Positions 38,785-46,937 of a DNA stretch of 64,000 nt are shown in pieces. Each line of letters begins with the position of its first letter. The stretch's first letter is position 1. A model generated the notes under the pieces. It was not told where the DNA came from. It worked only from the letters and a program-made list of their open reading frames with translations, and did not search any database. Origin of the DNA: Exiguobacterium acetylicum DSM 20416 (GTDB lineage: Bacteria > Bacillota > Bacilli > Exiguobacteriales > Exiguobacteriaceae); assembly GCF_000702605.1 (NCBI RefSeq), contig NZ_JNIR01000001.1:2932001-2996000 (forward strand), given 5' to 3'. The translations under genes were made by a program, and so were the position numbers.

Positions 38785-40531
38785 GCTGGATCTCCTTTCT
38801 GAGTTCAATCGGGAGACGAATCGCGATCGTTGTGCCGTTTTGACCGTCACTCGTGATCGTAAACTGTCCCTTTTCACCATATAAACTTCGAATCCGTTCT
38901 GCCGTATTAAATAATGCGGTACCGGTGCCCGAGGACGGAACGACTTCTCGACCGAGACGAGCAAGGCGCGAAGCGTCAATGCCGCGTCCGTTATCGACGA
39001 CTTCGAGACACAGCTGGTCTGCCTCACACCATGCCGTCACACCGACATATCCTGTCTGTTCTGAAGAAAACGCATGAAGGAATGCATTTTCGATCAACGG
39101 TTGTAAGATGAACGGTGGAACGAGTAAAGCCGTCGTCTCGTCTGCTAAATCGATATCAAGAAACGGACGATTCGGAAAACGAGCGGCTTCAAGCGATGTG
39201 TATGCTTCGATGTGTTCGAGTTCCTTTTGGAGCGGAATTTTTGTCGATCGTGCGCCTTGGAGGTTACTACGGAAGAAGGTCGACAATTCAAGCAACAAGG
39301 TGCGTGCCTGTTCGACATCCGTCCGGCACAGTGCATAAATCGTATTAATCGCATTAAACAGGAAGTGGGGATGAATTTGTGCTTCAAGTGCCCGAATCTC
39401 GGCATCCTTCAGTAAACCGGCTTGACGCTCTGCGTTCCCGAGTGCCAGTTGTGTCGAGAACAGTTTCGCTAATCCTTCGATGAGTTCGACTTCAACCGCG
39501 TCGAGTAATTCGGCATGCGGATAATAGACTTTCAACGTCCCGATCGTCGTTTCTCCGACGATCAGCGGAGCAATGATTCCTGCTTGGAGTGGACAATCAC
39601 GTACGGGACAGCCGATATCCAGTCGTTCCGTCACAAGACGGACTTGTCCGTCTTGCAAGACATGCTCGGTCGGTTTCGTCGTCCAGTGACTCCCAGCTTG
39701 ATGGTGGTCGCTCCCGATACCGATATGGGCCAGGATGACGGAACGATCTGTCAGTGAGACGGCTTCGGCTCGCGTTTGCTGCAACAGAATTTCCGCGACA
39801 GCTTCTGCCGTATGGATATGTAGACCACGCGTCAGATGCGGAAGCGTCAAATCGGCGATATGCAACGACCGTTCTGCTTCTCGTGCCCGAACCGTTTCCT
39901 CTTCTCGCGCAGCAAGACGGATGATCGATAAGAACAACCAGACACCGAGGACGTTGATCAGTGTCATCGGTACGAAGATGAACTGGACGAGTTCGACTGC
40001 CGCATCAAAGGGGCGGGCGAATAGTAAAATTAATGACATTTCAAACAGCATTAAAAAAGCAGTCAGACACACGGGCAATAACGCTTGGCTACTGAGGCGG
40101 TCGCGCCAATAGGAGCGTAAGAGACCGCTGACACCACCGGCGATGACGGTGGAAAGCGCGCAAGCGAACGCTGTGAATCCACCGAGGGAATACCGGTGAA
40201 CCCCGACAATCAATCCGGTCATCAATCCACCGAGCGGACCAGCGAGCAATCCGCTGATGACGACGATCATCGTTCGTGTGTTCGCAATCGCTGATGTCCC
40301 GTCGACTTCTTCGAGCCAAGCATGAGGTAAGAATTCAGCTAAGTCGACTTTGACCCCTGTATAGTTTCTTAAAATGCCGTACGTTGCAAAAAACAGGACG
40401 AGGACACGAAATTGCCAGCCTGCTTCCGGTTGACGCAGCAGCCGTCGTGTTGGTCCCCACTGGGCGAGGATGAACACTAAGATGATCATGATACCGAGTC
40501 GTTCGAGTAAAAAAGGAATCAGTTCCAACAT
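38765..40531 (-). CDS. lytS: LytS-family sensor histidine kinase
   Basis: A 588-residue membrane kinase. The N-terminus has five or six helices (5TM-5TMR_LYT; NYTGVKVDL block near 55), followed by a GAF domain (about 225-355), a His_kinase domain with HPHFLFNAINTIYALCR (phospho-His about 385) and an HATPase domain with NAFLHAF and VDNGRGID. Relatives LytS/BtsS sense pyruvate. The ATG at 40531 follows GGAGG by 7 nt; the ATG two codons earlier touches that site. A cre-like site lies upstream. Confidence 0.93.
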   Translation of the reverse strand: MLELIPFLLERLGIMIILVFILAQWGPTRRLLRQPEAGWQFRVLVLFFATYGILRNYTGVKVDLAEFLPHAWLEEVDGTSAIANTRTMIVVISGLLAGPLGGLMTGLIVGVHRYSLGGFTAFACALSTVIAGGVSGLLRSYWRDRLSSQALLPVCLTAFLMLFEMSLILLFARPFDAAVELVQFIFVPMTLINVLGVWLFLSIIRLAAREEETVRAREAERSLHIADLTLPHLTRGLHIHTAEAVAEILLQQTRAEAVSLTDRSVILAHIGIGSDHHQAGSHWTTKPTEHVLQDGQVRLVTERLDIGCPVRDCPLQAGIIAPLIVGETTIGTLKVYYPHAELLDAVEVELIEGLAKLFSTQLALGNAERQAGLLKDAEIRALEAQIHPHFLFNAINTIYALCRTDVEQARTLLLELSTFFRSNLQGARSTKIPLQKELEHIEAYTSLEAARFPNRPFLDIDLADETTALLVPPFILQPLIENAFLHAFSSEQTGYVGVTAWCEADQLCLEVVDNGRGIDASRLARLGREVVPSSGTGTALFNTAERIRSLYGEKGQFTITSDGQNGTTIAIRLPIELRKEIQHAHLVD

Positions 40532-40555
40532 GTGCATTCCTCCATTCGAGTTAAG

Positions 40556-40569
40556 TGTAAACGCTCGCA
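40556..40569. promoter_or_regulatory. cre-like site upstream of lytS
   Basis: TGTAAACGCTCGCA matches TGWAANCGNTNWCA at 13 of 14 positions and lies 25 nt before the lytS start. Confidence 0.55.
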
Positions 40570-40593
40570 AAACGGAGAGCAATGCCGGCACAC

Positions 40594-40632
40594 AAAAAAG
40601 CCGTACTCACTCGGTTTAAGAGGGAGTACGGC
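40594..40632 (-). terminator. Terminator of folE2
   Basis: GCCGTACTC (40600-40608) and GAGTACGGC (40624-40632) pair; six T follow on the minus strand. Confidence 0.88.
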
Positions 40633-40640
40633 AGACTTAC

Positions 40641-41546
40641 TTATTGTGCGTCTTTATCGAACGTGATCCGTGCGATCGCGTCATGTTGGTGAATCGTTTC
40701 TTCGTTACGGCATTCGACGTAGAACGAAGCGATTGGGTCCATTTCGTACAAGTCAGCAGCAATCAAACGAACCATATCTTCTACGAAACGTGGGTTTTCG
40801 TATGCCATCTCTGTTACGCGCTTTTCATCCGGACGTTTGAGTACTGGGTGAAGTGGCGCTGAGGCATTGGATTCCGCAGCATCAAGCAATGATTGTTTCC
40901 AGTCAAAGTCTTCTGCTTCATCACGTAACGATGCTTCCATCGTGACGTAACCACGTTGGTTGTGAGCACTGTATTCGCTGATTTCTTTTGAACATGGGCA
41001 AAGTGTCGTGACGTTGATCGTCAAGCCGACAGACAACGTCGCTTCGTCTGTTTCCGTGTTGACGCTGACTGTTTGCCATACTTCGGCATTCATCAAGCCG
41101 CTAAGACCTGTTGCAGGTGCTTTACGTGTGAAGAACCATGGGTAACGGATCGTCAATTGACCTTCCGTTTGTTCCATGCGGTCTGCTAAATCACGCGCGA
41201 ATTGAATGAGTGACTCGTTTGTGACCGTCCAACCTTCATTATGGTATTGATCAAGTTGTTCCGTTAAACGGCTCATGTTGATCCCTTTACGGTCTTGCAC
41301 GAGTGACGTTGACAGTTCGAACGTCGCGACTGTCGCTTGTGTTTTGTCTCCGTCTTGGATGACGACAGGATGTTTGACGTTTGAGATTCCAACAGCGTCT
41401 AGTGCGAACAGGAAGTTCTTTGGTGTATTTTGCAAGTCGACCATCTTATCTTTTTCAGTCGGTTTTGTTCCTTTGATCGGTGGTACCGAACCGAACAGCT
41501 TATGGCGCTCTTCTTTTGTTGGTAACGTAATCGGGTAGGTAGACAT
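40641..41546 (-). CDS. folE2: GTP cyclohydrolase I type 2 (FolE2)
   Basis: A 301-residue enzyme that converts GTP to dihydroneopterin triphosphate for folate and modified tRNA bases. TLCPCSKEISEYSAHNQRG (about 145-163) holds the metal-binding Cys and family signature. Unlike FolE1 it can work with metals other than zinc, and in Bacillus it is turned on by zinc lack; I found no clear Zur box here. The ATG at 41546 is 9 nt after AAAGGGG; the ATG two codons earlier is too close. Confidence 0.95.
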   Translation of the reverse strand: MSTYPITLPTKEERHKLFGSVPPIKGTKPTEKDKMVDLQNTPKNFLFALDAVGISNVKHPVVIQDGDKTQATVATFELSTSLVQDRKGINMSRLTEQLDQYHNEGWTVTNESLIQFARDLADRMEQTEGQLTIRYPWFFTRKAPATGLSGLMNAEVWQTVSVNTETDEATLSVGLTINVTTLCPCSKEISEYSAHNQRGYVTMEASLRDEAEDFDWKQSLLDAAESNASAPLHPVLKRPDEKRVTEMAYENPRFVEDMVRLIAADLYEMDPIASFYVECRNEETIHQHDAIARITFDKDAQ

Positions 41547-41604
41547 ATTCATTGGCCCCTTTGTCCTTTTGTAGTGTTTCAATAGTAATAACATGACAGG
41601 AATG

Positions 41605-41733
41605 CTAGAGACGAGCAAGTCTGATGATTCCGCAAATGTGTTTCATCTTTTCATCGATAGAAGTATTGTCTTGAATTTTATCACGAACATCCGATAAACG
41701 AAACTCGCACGACTCAAAATCGACAGTTTCCAT
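41605..41733 (-). CDS. Possible small protein of 42 residues
   Basis: A frame from ATG 41733 to TAG, starting METVDFESCEFRLSDVRDKI and ending IIRLARL. Amino acid composition looks protein-like and helical. No Shine-Dalgarno sequence precedes it and an in-frame stop lies six codons upstream, so it would need leaderless or weak initiation. Treat as a candidate only. Confidence 0.25.
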   Translation of the reverse strand: METVDFESCEFRLSDVRDKIQDNTSIDEKMKHICGIIRLARL

Positions 41734-41752
41734 ATTTAGAGGAATAACTTAC

Positions 41753-41781
41753 TTGCAATCGGGTATACTATCCTATACTAT
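41753..41781 (+). promoter_or_regulatory. Promoter of the first terC gene
   Basis: TTGCAA (41753-41758), 17 nt, TACTAT (41776-41781), followed by a leader of about 85 nt. Confidence 0.6.
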
Positions 41782-41875
41782 ATGTTCAGGTGAACGTGTA
41801 ATCACTGTTTTTTCGTCATGGTCAATAATTGAAGTTTTTTTATTTTACAGGTAGTTAAAGAAAGGGATGACAGAG

Positions 41876-42733
41876 ATGGATTGGCAGTTACTATTACAGT
41901 ATGCCTGGGTCGTACTCGTCTTGATCGCGCTTGAAGGATTACTTTCAGCGGATAATGCACTCGTACTCGCGGTCATGGTCAAGCACTTACCAGGAGAACA
42001 ACAAAAGAAAGCACTTTTTTATGGACTAGCTGGAGCATTCGTCTTACGATTCGCGGCATTGTTCGCGATTTCGTTCCTCGTCGATATTTGGCAAATCCAA
42101 GCACTTGGAGCAGCGTACTTGCTCATCATGGGACTACGGCATATTTATAAGACCGTTAAAGCCAGAAAGCTCGGTGAAAATCATGGCGCTGAAAATGAGC
42201 TAGATGCAGAACCGAAGTCGGAAGAGCCAGTTTCAAAAGGTGAATTCTGGCGGACAGTCGCGAAAATCGAATTCGCAGACTTAGCGTTTGCTGTCGATTC
42301 GATTCTTGCTGCCGTTGCCCTTGCCGTTGCCCTTCCAAACTGGGGATCAGGCGAAATCGGTGGTTTGAACACGGGTCACTTCATCGTCATCTTAACAGGT
42401 GGTTTGATGGGGGTCGTCTTGATGCGTTTCGCAGCACGTGTCTTCGTTAAGTTACTTGCAGATCGCCCAGGTCTTGAGACAGCAGCCTTTGCAATCGTTG
42501 CCTGGGTCGGTGTAAAGTTAGCCGTTCTTGCGCTCGAGCACCCGAAATACCATGCATCGATCGAAGGAACAATCTTTGAAGCCTTAAAACTTCCTGAAGG
42601 ATTCGCCCACAGTACACCGTGGCAGGCATTCTTCTGGACAGTCATGGTCGGTCTTGCTCTTTGGGGTTGGTTCTCTTCACCAAAAACAAAACCAAATCCA
42701 GATGCTGAAAAGAAAGTCGATCAAAACTTATAA
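41876..42733 (+). CDS. TerC-family membrane protein
   Basis: A 285-residue protein with seven or more helices. LIALEGLLSADNALVLAVMV (about 17-36) carries the conserved acidic pair, and IEFADLAFAVDSILAA (about 124-139) the second. TerC/Alx proteins are linked to manganese export and metal loading of secreted enzymes. A charged loop (about 92-118) separates the halves. The ATG at 41876 is preferred because AAAGGG lies 9 nt upstream; the earlier ATG touches it. A paralogue follows. Confidence 0.88.
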   Translation: MDWQLLLQYAWVVLVLIALEGLLSADNALVLAVMVKHLPGEQQKKALFYGLAGAFVLRFAALFAISFLVDIWQIQALGAAYLLIMGLRHIYKTVKARKLGENHGAENELDAEPKSEEPVSKGEFWRTVAKIEFADLAFAVDSILAAVALAVALPNWGSGEIGGLNTGHFIVILTGGLMGVVLMRFAARVFVKLLADRPGLETAAFAIVAWVGVKLAVLALEHPKYHASIEGTIFEALKLPEGFAHSTPWQAFFWTVMVGLALWGWFSSPKTKPNPDAEKKVDQNL

Positions 42734-42740
42734 GAAATGG

Positions 42741-42770
42741 AACGATCCGTCGATGACGGGTCGTTTTTTT
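42741..42770 (+). terminator. Terminator after the first terC gene
   Basis: AACGATCCGTC-GAT-GACGGGTCGTT with one G-U pair, followed by a T run. Confidence 0.82.
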
Positions 42771-42844
42771 GTGTTAGGTTTTCTTAAACAATGGGAATAA
42801 AACACAAGGTTAAGTACTTGAGCTGAGCTTGTATCTTTTTCTTT

Positions 42845-42856
42845 CCGGTCGACCGG
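42845..42856. promoter_or_regulatory. Perfect 12-bp palindrome before a -10 box
   Basis: CCGGTCGACCGG lies 4 nt upstream of TATAAT (42861-42866 region) in front of the second terC gene. It would sit in the promoter spacer, so it may be an operator. Confidence 0.4.
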
Positions 42857-42897
42857 CATATAATGAATAGACTGAACAAAAAAGGGGATTCGTTAGT

Positions 42898-43662
42898 ATG
42901 GATATTGGATTAATTACACAGTATGCGACCGTCGGGCTCGTACTGATCATTTTGCAGGGGTTACTTTCTGCTGATAATGCAATGGTCATGGCAGTCCTGG
43001 TCCGACCGTTACCGGACGATCAACGCAAAAAAGCACTTTTCTATGGTCTGGTCGGAGCACTCGTCTTACGTTTCGTCGCAATCTTCTTTGCTTCGTACTT
43101 AGCGACGATTTGGGAGCTTCAAGCACTTGGGGCGATATACCTCTTTTACGTGGCGTTTAAAGGAATCGTCGAGGCACGATCGAATAAACACCAAGTACCG
43201 GACACGATTGCCTCACAAAAAGCCTCGCCGAATTTTTGGTGGACGGTCGTTAAAGTCGAGTTCTCTGACTTGGCGTTCGCTGTCGACTCGACACTTGCCG
43301 CTGTCGCCATGGCGACGACATTACCGATGATTGGTGGAACAATCGGTGGTCTAAATACAGGACAATTTTGGGTCGTCTTCTTCAGTGGGATCATCGGTCT
43401 CGTTATCATGCGTTACTTCGCGAGCTGGTTCGTCGTCTTGCTCCAAAAGCGACCAGGTATCGAAGAAGCTGCTTTTTGGCTCGTCGCATGGGTTGGTGTA
43501 AAACTGGTCGTCATGACACTTGCGCATCCGTCGATCGACGTCTTGCCGCATGAGTTTCCAGAGAGTACACTATGGCAAACGATCTTCTGGGTCGTACTTG
43601 CCCTGATTTTAATCATTGGTTGGTTCCGTAGCGGAAGTAGTTCAACCAAATCAGCAAAATAA
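42898..43662 (+). CDS. TerC-family membrane protein, second copy
   Basis: A 254-residue paralogue of the previous gene. LIILQGLLSADNAMVMAVLV and VEFSDLAFAVDSTLAAVAMA keep the same acidic motifs; the charged central loop is shorter. AAAAGGGG precedes the ATG. The two genes have separate promoters and a terminator between them, so they are probably regulated separately, perhaps for different metals or conditions. Confidence 0.88.
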   Translation: MDIGLITQYATVGLVLIILQGLLSADNAMVMAVLVRPLPDDQRKKALFYGLVGALVLRFVAIFFASYLATIWELQALGAIYLFYVAFKGIVEARSNKHQVPDTIASQKASPNFWWTVVKVEFSDLAFAVDSTLAAVAMATTLPMIGGTIGGLNTGQFWVVFFSGIIGLVIMRYFASWFVVLLQKRPGIEEAAFWLVAWVGVKLVVMTLAHPSIDVLPHEFPESTLWQTIFWVVLALILIIGWFRSGSSSTKSAK

Positions 43663-43668
43663 TACAAT

Positions 43669-43697
43669 GGCGGGCAGGGTACTCTCTGTCCGTCTTT
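43669..43697 (+). terminator. Weak terminator after the second terC gene
   Basis: GGCGGGCAG and CTGTCCGTC pair with G-U wobbles, followed by only TTT. Confidence 0.4.
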
Positions 43698-43713
43698 CGT
43701 TAGGAGAGATTTC

Positions 43714-44847
43714 ATGCAAAACGGTAATTTCATTCGGATGCTGACGCGGATGCAAAACGTTCCACGGTGGGATGAATATGCACCACGTTTTCCGGATAAC
43801 GCAGCCAGTCACAGCTTTCGTGTTGCCTTATTCAGTTTGATGGCAAGCTATTTAGAAGAAGTAGACGGGCAAAGACCAGTCGATCGCCTGACATTGCTCG
43901 GAAAAGCCCTATTCCATGACATGAACGAAGTCATTACTGGACCCATTAAACACCGGACAAAAAAAGAGCCAACGTTACATGCACACATTCAGGCAATGGA
44001 ACAACAAGCAAGTGAACAGCTCGTTGCCTTACTCTCAAAATCGCTTCAACCAGCGTTCACGACATACCTCGTGCATGCAGAAGATGAATCGCCAGAGGGA
44101 CGAATCGTCGAAGCGATTGATACGTTCGATGCGATGTTGTACGCGCGCCGAGAAGCACGGATGACGGAGTCCGTCTTTTTCGAACAAAAAGCAGCGGAAT
44201 TACAGGATGTTCTGGAACGACACCCACTTGTTTCGGTCCGGCGCTTGACACAGTCGGTCATGGAAGAGGATGAGATGTCTCATTTCATTGAAAATGTCTT
44301 GATGATGGATACAATTCGGCGCTGGAAAGGACGTTTCAATACGATTGATGATAACGACGCGACACATACGTTTCGAGCAGCCTCGCTTGGTATCTTCAAT
44401 GGTCTGATTGAATCAGAAAAATACGGCGTCACGATCGACATCGAAGAAGTCGTCTCGCGGCTCTTGTGTCATGATCTCGTCGAAGGAACGACAGGGGATG
44501 TTCTTGGACCTGTCAAACATGCGACACCGGTCACAGCAGCAGCCTTCGAAGCTTACGAACGGGCAGAAGGAGAGATGTTGATCAATAATTTACCGAAAGA
44601 CATTCGAGCACCGTTCCGTCGGTTCGTCGTTGAAGCAAAAGACGAGACATACGAGGGACAGATGGTCGACGTGATCGATAAACTCGATGCGCTGATCAAG
44701 ATGAACATGGAACGTAAATTAAATGGGGTCGAGTATGAGACGGGTTATCGGGCACAACTCAAAAAGGTTCAGATGACATATGAAAACCCATCGGTCGTCT
44801 TTTTCCTCGCGTATGTCTTGCATGATTTGGATTACGTGACGTCATGA
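43714..44847 (+). CDS. Tandem-HD YfbR-like 5'-deoxynucleotidase
   Basis: A 377-residue protein made of two YfbR-type HD domains. Domain 1 has His 33 (ASHSFRVA), His 68-Asp 69 (LFHDMNEVITGPIKH) and Asp 136/139. Domain 2 has His 218 (ATHTFRAA), His 253-Asp 254 (LCHDLVEGTTGD) and Asp 322/325. Both metal sites look intact. Usual YfbR is a single domain of about 200 residues acting on deoxynucleoside monophosphates. AGGAGAG precedes the ATG; it overlaps the MFS gene by 4 nt. Confidence 0.85.
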   Translation: MQNGNFIRMLTRMQNVPRWDEYAPRFPDNAASHSFRVALFSLMASYLEEVDGQRPVDRLTLLGKALFHDMNEVITGPIKHRTKKEPTLHAHIQAMEQQASEQLVALLSKSLQPAFTTYLVHAEDESPEGRIVEAIDTFDAMLYARREARMTESVFFEQKAAELQDVLERHPLVSVRRLTQSVMEEDEMSHFIENVLMMDTIRRWKGRFNTIDDNDATHTFRAASLGIFNGLIESEKYGVTIDIEEVVSRLLCHDLVEGTTGDVLGPVKHATPVTAAAFEAYERAEGEMLINNLPKDIRAPFRRFVVEAKDETYEGQMVDVIDKLDALIKMNMERKLNGVEYETGYRAQLKKVQMTYENPSVVFFLAYVLHDLDYVTS

Positions 44848-46046
44848 CGAAGACAACGATGACCCCACGCCGCTTAACGTTGATCTTGATCCTCGGTTCA
44901 CTCGCTGCACTCGGACCACTCTCGATCGACATGTATCTACCTGCTTTTCCGGATATGTCACGCTCGTTTGATGCGAGTGCATCACTAATCCAATTGAGTT
45001 TGACGGCTTGTATGCTTGGAATGGCGCTTGGACAATTGATCGTTGGTCCGCTGAGTGACGTTCGCGGTCGTAAACGACCGCTGATGTTTGCTCTGCTCGC
45101 ATATCTGCTCGCTTCTCTCGCCTGTGCGATGGCACCGACGATCGAAGTATTGATCGCGCTTCGATTCATTCAAGGAGCAGCCGGAGCGTCAGGAATCGTC
45201 ATTTCCCGGGCAATCGTTCGTGACTTGTTTGATGGACCCGAATTGACGCGGTTTTTTGCTGCCTTGTCACTCGTCAACGGAACAGCACCGATTCTCGCAC
45301 CCGTCATCGGAGGACAGTTGCTTCGGTTCGGTGACTGGCATTTCGTCTTCTACTTGCTTGCAATTTTAAGCACGATGATGTTGCTTGCCGTCGCACTTCG
45401 TTTACCGGAAACGCTCCCGCTTGAGAGACGAGTCGAAGGAAACCTGACGACGACGTTGAAGACGTTCGGACGCTTGTTGACGGACCGCGTCTTCATCGGC
45501 TATGCGTTCGCACAAGCATTCGTCATGGGCGCGATGTTTGCCTACATCTCCGGTTCACCGTTCGTCTTACAAAATATTTATGGCGCCTCGCCGCAACAGT
45601 TCAGTTTTTTGTTCGGTTTAAACGGAATCGGAATCATCCTAGCAGCACAAATCGCCGGTCGTCTTGCTGGTCGTGTCGATTCAGAGCGGCTGATGCGAAT
45701 CAGTTTGACGATCGTTGCGAGTGCGAGTATCTTATTGTTCCTCGCCTTGACGTTAACGGAGCAGCTGATCTTCGTCATGATTCCACTGTTCTTCGTCGTT
45801 TCGAGCGTTGGTTTGATCTCGACGCTCGGTTTTACCTTAGCGATGCAAAATTACGGAGCAACGGCAGGCAGTGCCTCGGCACTGCTAGGACTCTTGCCAA
45901 TGCTTGTCGGCTCGCTCGTGTCACCACTCGTCGGGATCATGGGGGAGCAATCGGCTGTTCCGATGGGTTTGATCATCATGACCTTAGATTGCCTGGCGCT
46001 CATCCTCTATTACGGTCTGATTGTTCGTCGACCGAATCGTTCATAA
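44844..46046 (+). CDS. Bcr/CflA-family MFS drug efflux transporter
   Basis: A 400-residue protein with 12 membrane helices. LAALGPLSIDMYLPAFPDM (17-35) is the family hallmark, and GPLSDVRGRKRPL (about 68-80) is the MFS loop motif. It should export drugs or small metabolites against protons. It starts within the HD gene's stop (ATGA), so the two are coupled, although a functional link between a nucleotidase and an exporter is only a guess. Confidence 0.9.
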   Translation: MTKTTMTPRRLTLILILGSLAALGPLSIDMYLPAFPDMSRSFDASASLIQLSLTACMLGMALGQLIVGPLSDVRGRKRPLMFALLAYLLASLACAMAPTIEVLIALRFIQGAAGASGIVISRAIVRDLFDGPELTRFFAALSLVNGTAPILAPVIGGQLLRFGDWHFVFYLLAILSTMMLLAVALRLPETLPLERRVEGNLTTTLKTFGRLLTDRVFIGYAFAQAFVMGAMFAYISGSPFVLQNIYGASPQQFSFLFGLNGIGIILAAQIAGRLAGRVDSERLMRISLTIVASASILLFLALTLTEQLIFVMIPLFFVVSSVGLISTLGFTLAMQNYGATAGSASALLGLLPMLVGSLVSPLVGIMGEQSAVPMGLIIMTLDCLALILYYGLIVRRPNRS

Positions 46047-46061
46047 ACGCTAATTATTCAA

Positions 46062-46097
46062 AAACGTTTGTCCTCTGTATGGGACGAACGTTTTTTT
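46062..46097 (+). terminator. Terminator after the Bcr-type transporter
   Basis: AAACGTTTGTCC and GGACGAACGTTT pair, followed by a T run. Confidence 0.85.
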
Positions 46098-46131
46098 CTT
46101 TTAATGAAAGGAAAATAAATGGAATTCATTT

Positions 46132-46158
46132 TGAAACATTTTCTAAAAAATAAGCGTA
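46132..46158 (+). promoter_or_regulatory. Sigma-W-type (ECF) promoter of the flotillin operon
   Basis: TGAAAC (46132-46137), 17 nt with a T/A-rich start, then CGTA (46155-46158). This is the sigma-W pattern TGAAAC-N16-CGTA, and the orthologous yuaFGI operon of Bacillus subtilis is sigma-W controlled. Confidence 0.7.
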
Positions 46159-46198
46159 GAAGAGAAAGAAAGCCAGTACTTCAGAAAGGAGTGGAGCG

Positions 46199-46426
46199 AT
46201 GAAACAGGAGTTGCAGCGTGAACGAAAACCGTCGATTGAGGCAAGATTAGCCCGTCATTTTGCCGCACAGAAAAAATACTTACGCCGTCAAGAAGAGGCA
46301 ATCGATCAACGAGACAAAGAATTGGCTCGTTTATTGTTTGAGGAAAACCGGACTGCTTATCAAAGGGCTTACCACGAACTGTATGGCTCACATCCTTACA
46401 TCGAGGTGAACAAAGATGGACGTTAG
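46199..46426 (+). CDS. Small charged protein leading the flotillin operon, unknown
   Basis: I do not recognise this 75-residue protein. It is strongly helical and charged (RERKPSIEARLARHFAAQKK, 8-27; then RRQEEAIDQRDKELARLL), with no membrane segment or cysteine, and could form a coiled coil. GAAAGGAG precedes the ATG. It is the first gene after the sigma-W-like promoter and overlaps the NfeD gene by 11 nt, so it probably acts with NfeD/flotillin. Confidence 0.75.
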   Translation: MKQELQRERKPSIEARLARHFAAQKKYLRRQEEAIDQRDKELARLLFEENRTAYQRAYHELYGSHPYIEVNKDGR

Positions 46427-46937
46427 TACACTTTATTTATATGCGTTAGCGGCTGCTGCTTGCGGTGTGTTTGTGTCCATCCTATTCTCAGACGTCATTC
46501 CAGGCGTCGATCAAATTTTTCATCCCACGTTGATCTTATCTTTTGTCATCATCACGTCAGCGATCGGATTCGGGCTCGAACAGCTAAGTCCGCTTGGTTC
46601 GCTGTTGATTCTAATCATCAGCAGTGTGATTGCGTTATTAGTGACGACGCTGATGCATATTTTCTTATTCGTTCCGATGGCACAAGCCGAACAGTCGCTT
46701 GGATTTTCGGAACAGATGCTAGAAGGACGCAGTGCAACCGTTATCGTGCCGATTCCGACTGAAGGATATGGTGAAATCTTACTTGATGACGTCTCAGGAC
46801 GCGTATCAAAGTCAGCCGTTCTGTTTGAAGGACCTGCCCTACCACAAGGCACGAAGGTGCTCGTCATCGAGATCAAACAAGGCGTCGCGTCTGTCGTGAC
46901 GTACCCCCAACAATGGAAAAAGGAGATGTTTACATGA
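46416..46937 (+). CDS. NfeD-family membrane protein (YuaF-like)
   Basis: A 173-residue protein with about three helices in the first 90 residues and a C-terminal OB-fold-like domain (about 105-170; EGRSATVIVPIPTEGYGEIL). This is the NfeD layout of YuaF, which works with flotillin in membrane microdomains. Ribosome site GAGGTG lies inside the preceding gene. It overlaps the flotillin gene by 4 nt. Confidence 0.85.
   Translation: MDVSTLYLYALAAAACGVFVSILFSDVIPGVDQIFHPTLILSFVIITSAIGFGLEQLSPLGSLLILIISSVIALLVTTLMHIFLFVPMAQAEQSLGFSEQMLEGRSATVIVPIPTEGYGEILLDDVSGRVSKSAVLFEGPALPQGTKVLVIEIKQGVASVVTYPQQWKKEMFT

Larger units (their letters stand above)
41547..41875. other. folE2/terC intergenic region (329 nt)
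   Basis: It holds the folE2 leader, a possible 42-residue minus-strand frame, the plus-strand terC promoter and a short terC leader. I looked for the manganese (yybP-ykoY) riboswitch that often precedes terC genes and did not find its core. Confidence 0.5.

Noticed and set aside
41547-41700. Zur operator before folE2
   Set aside because: Expected from Bacillus, but no TCGTAAT-N-ATTACGA-like palindrome is seen.
41782-41875. Possible manganese (yybP-ykoY) riboswitch before terC
   Set aside because: The conserved core was not found, and the leader is too short.
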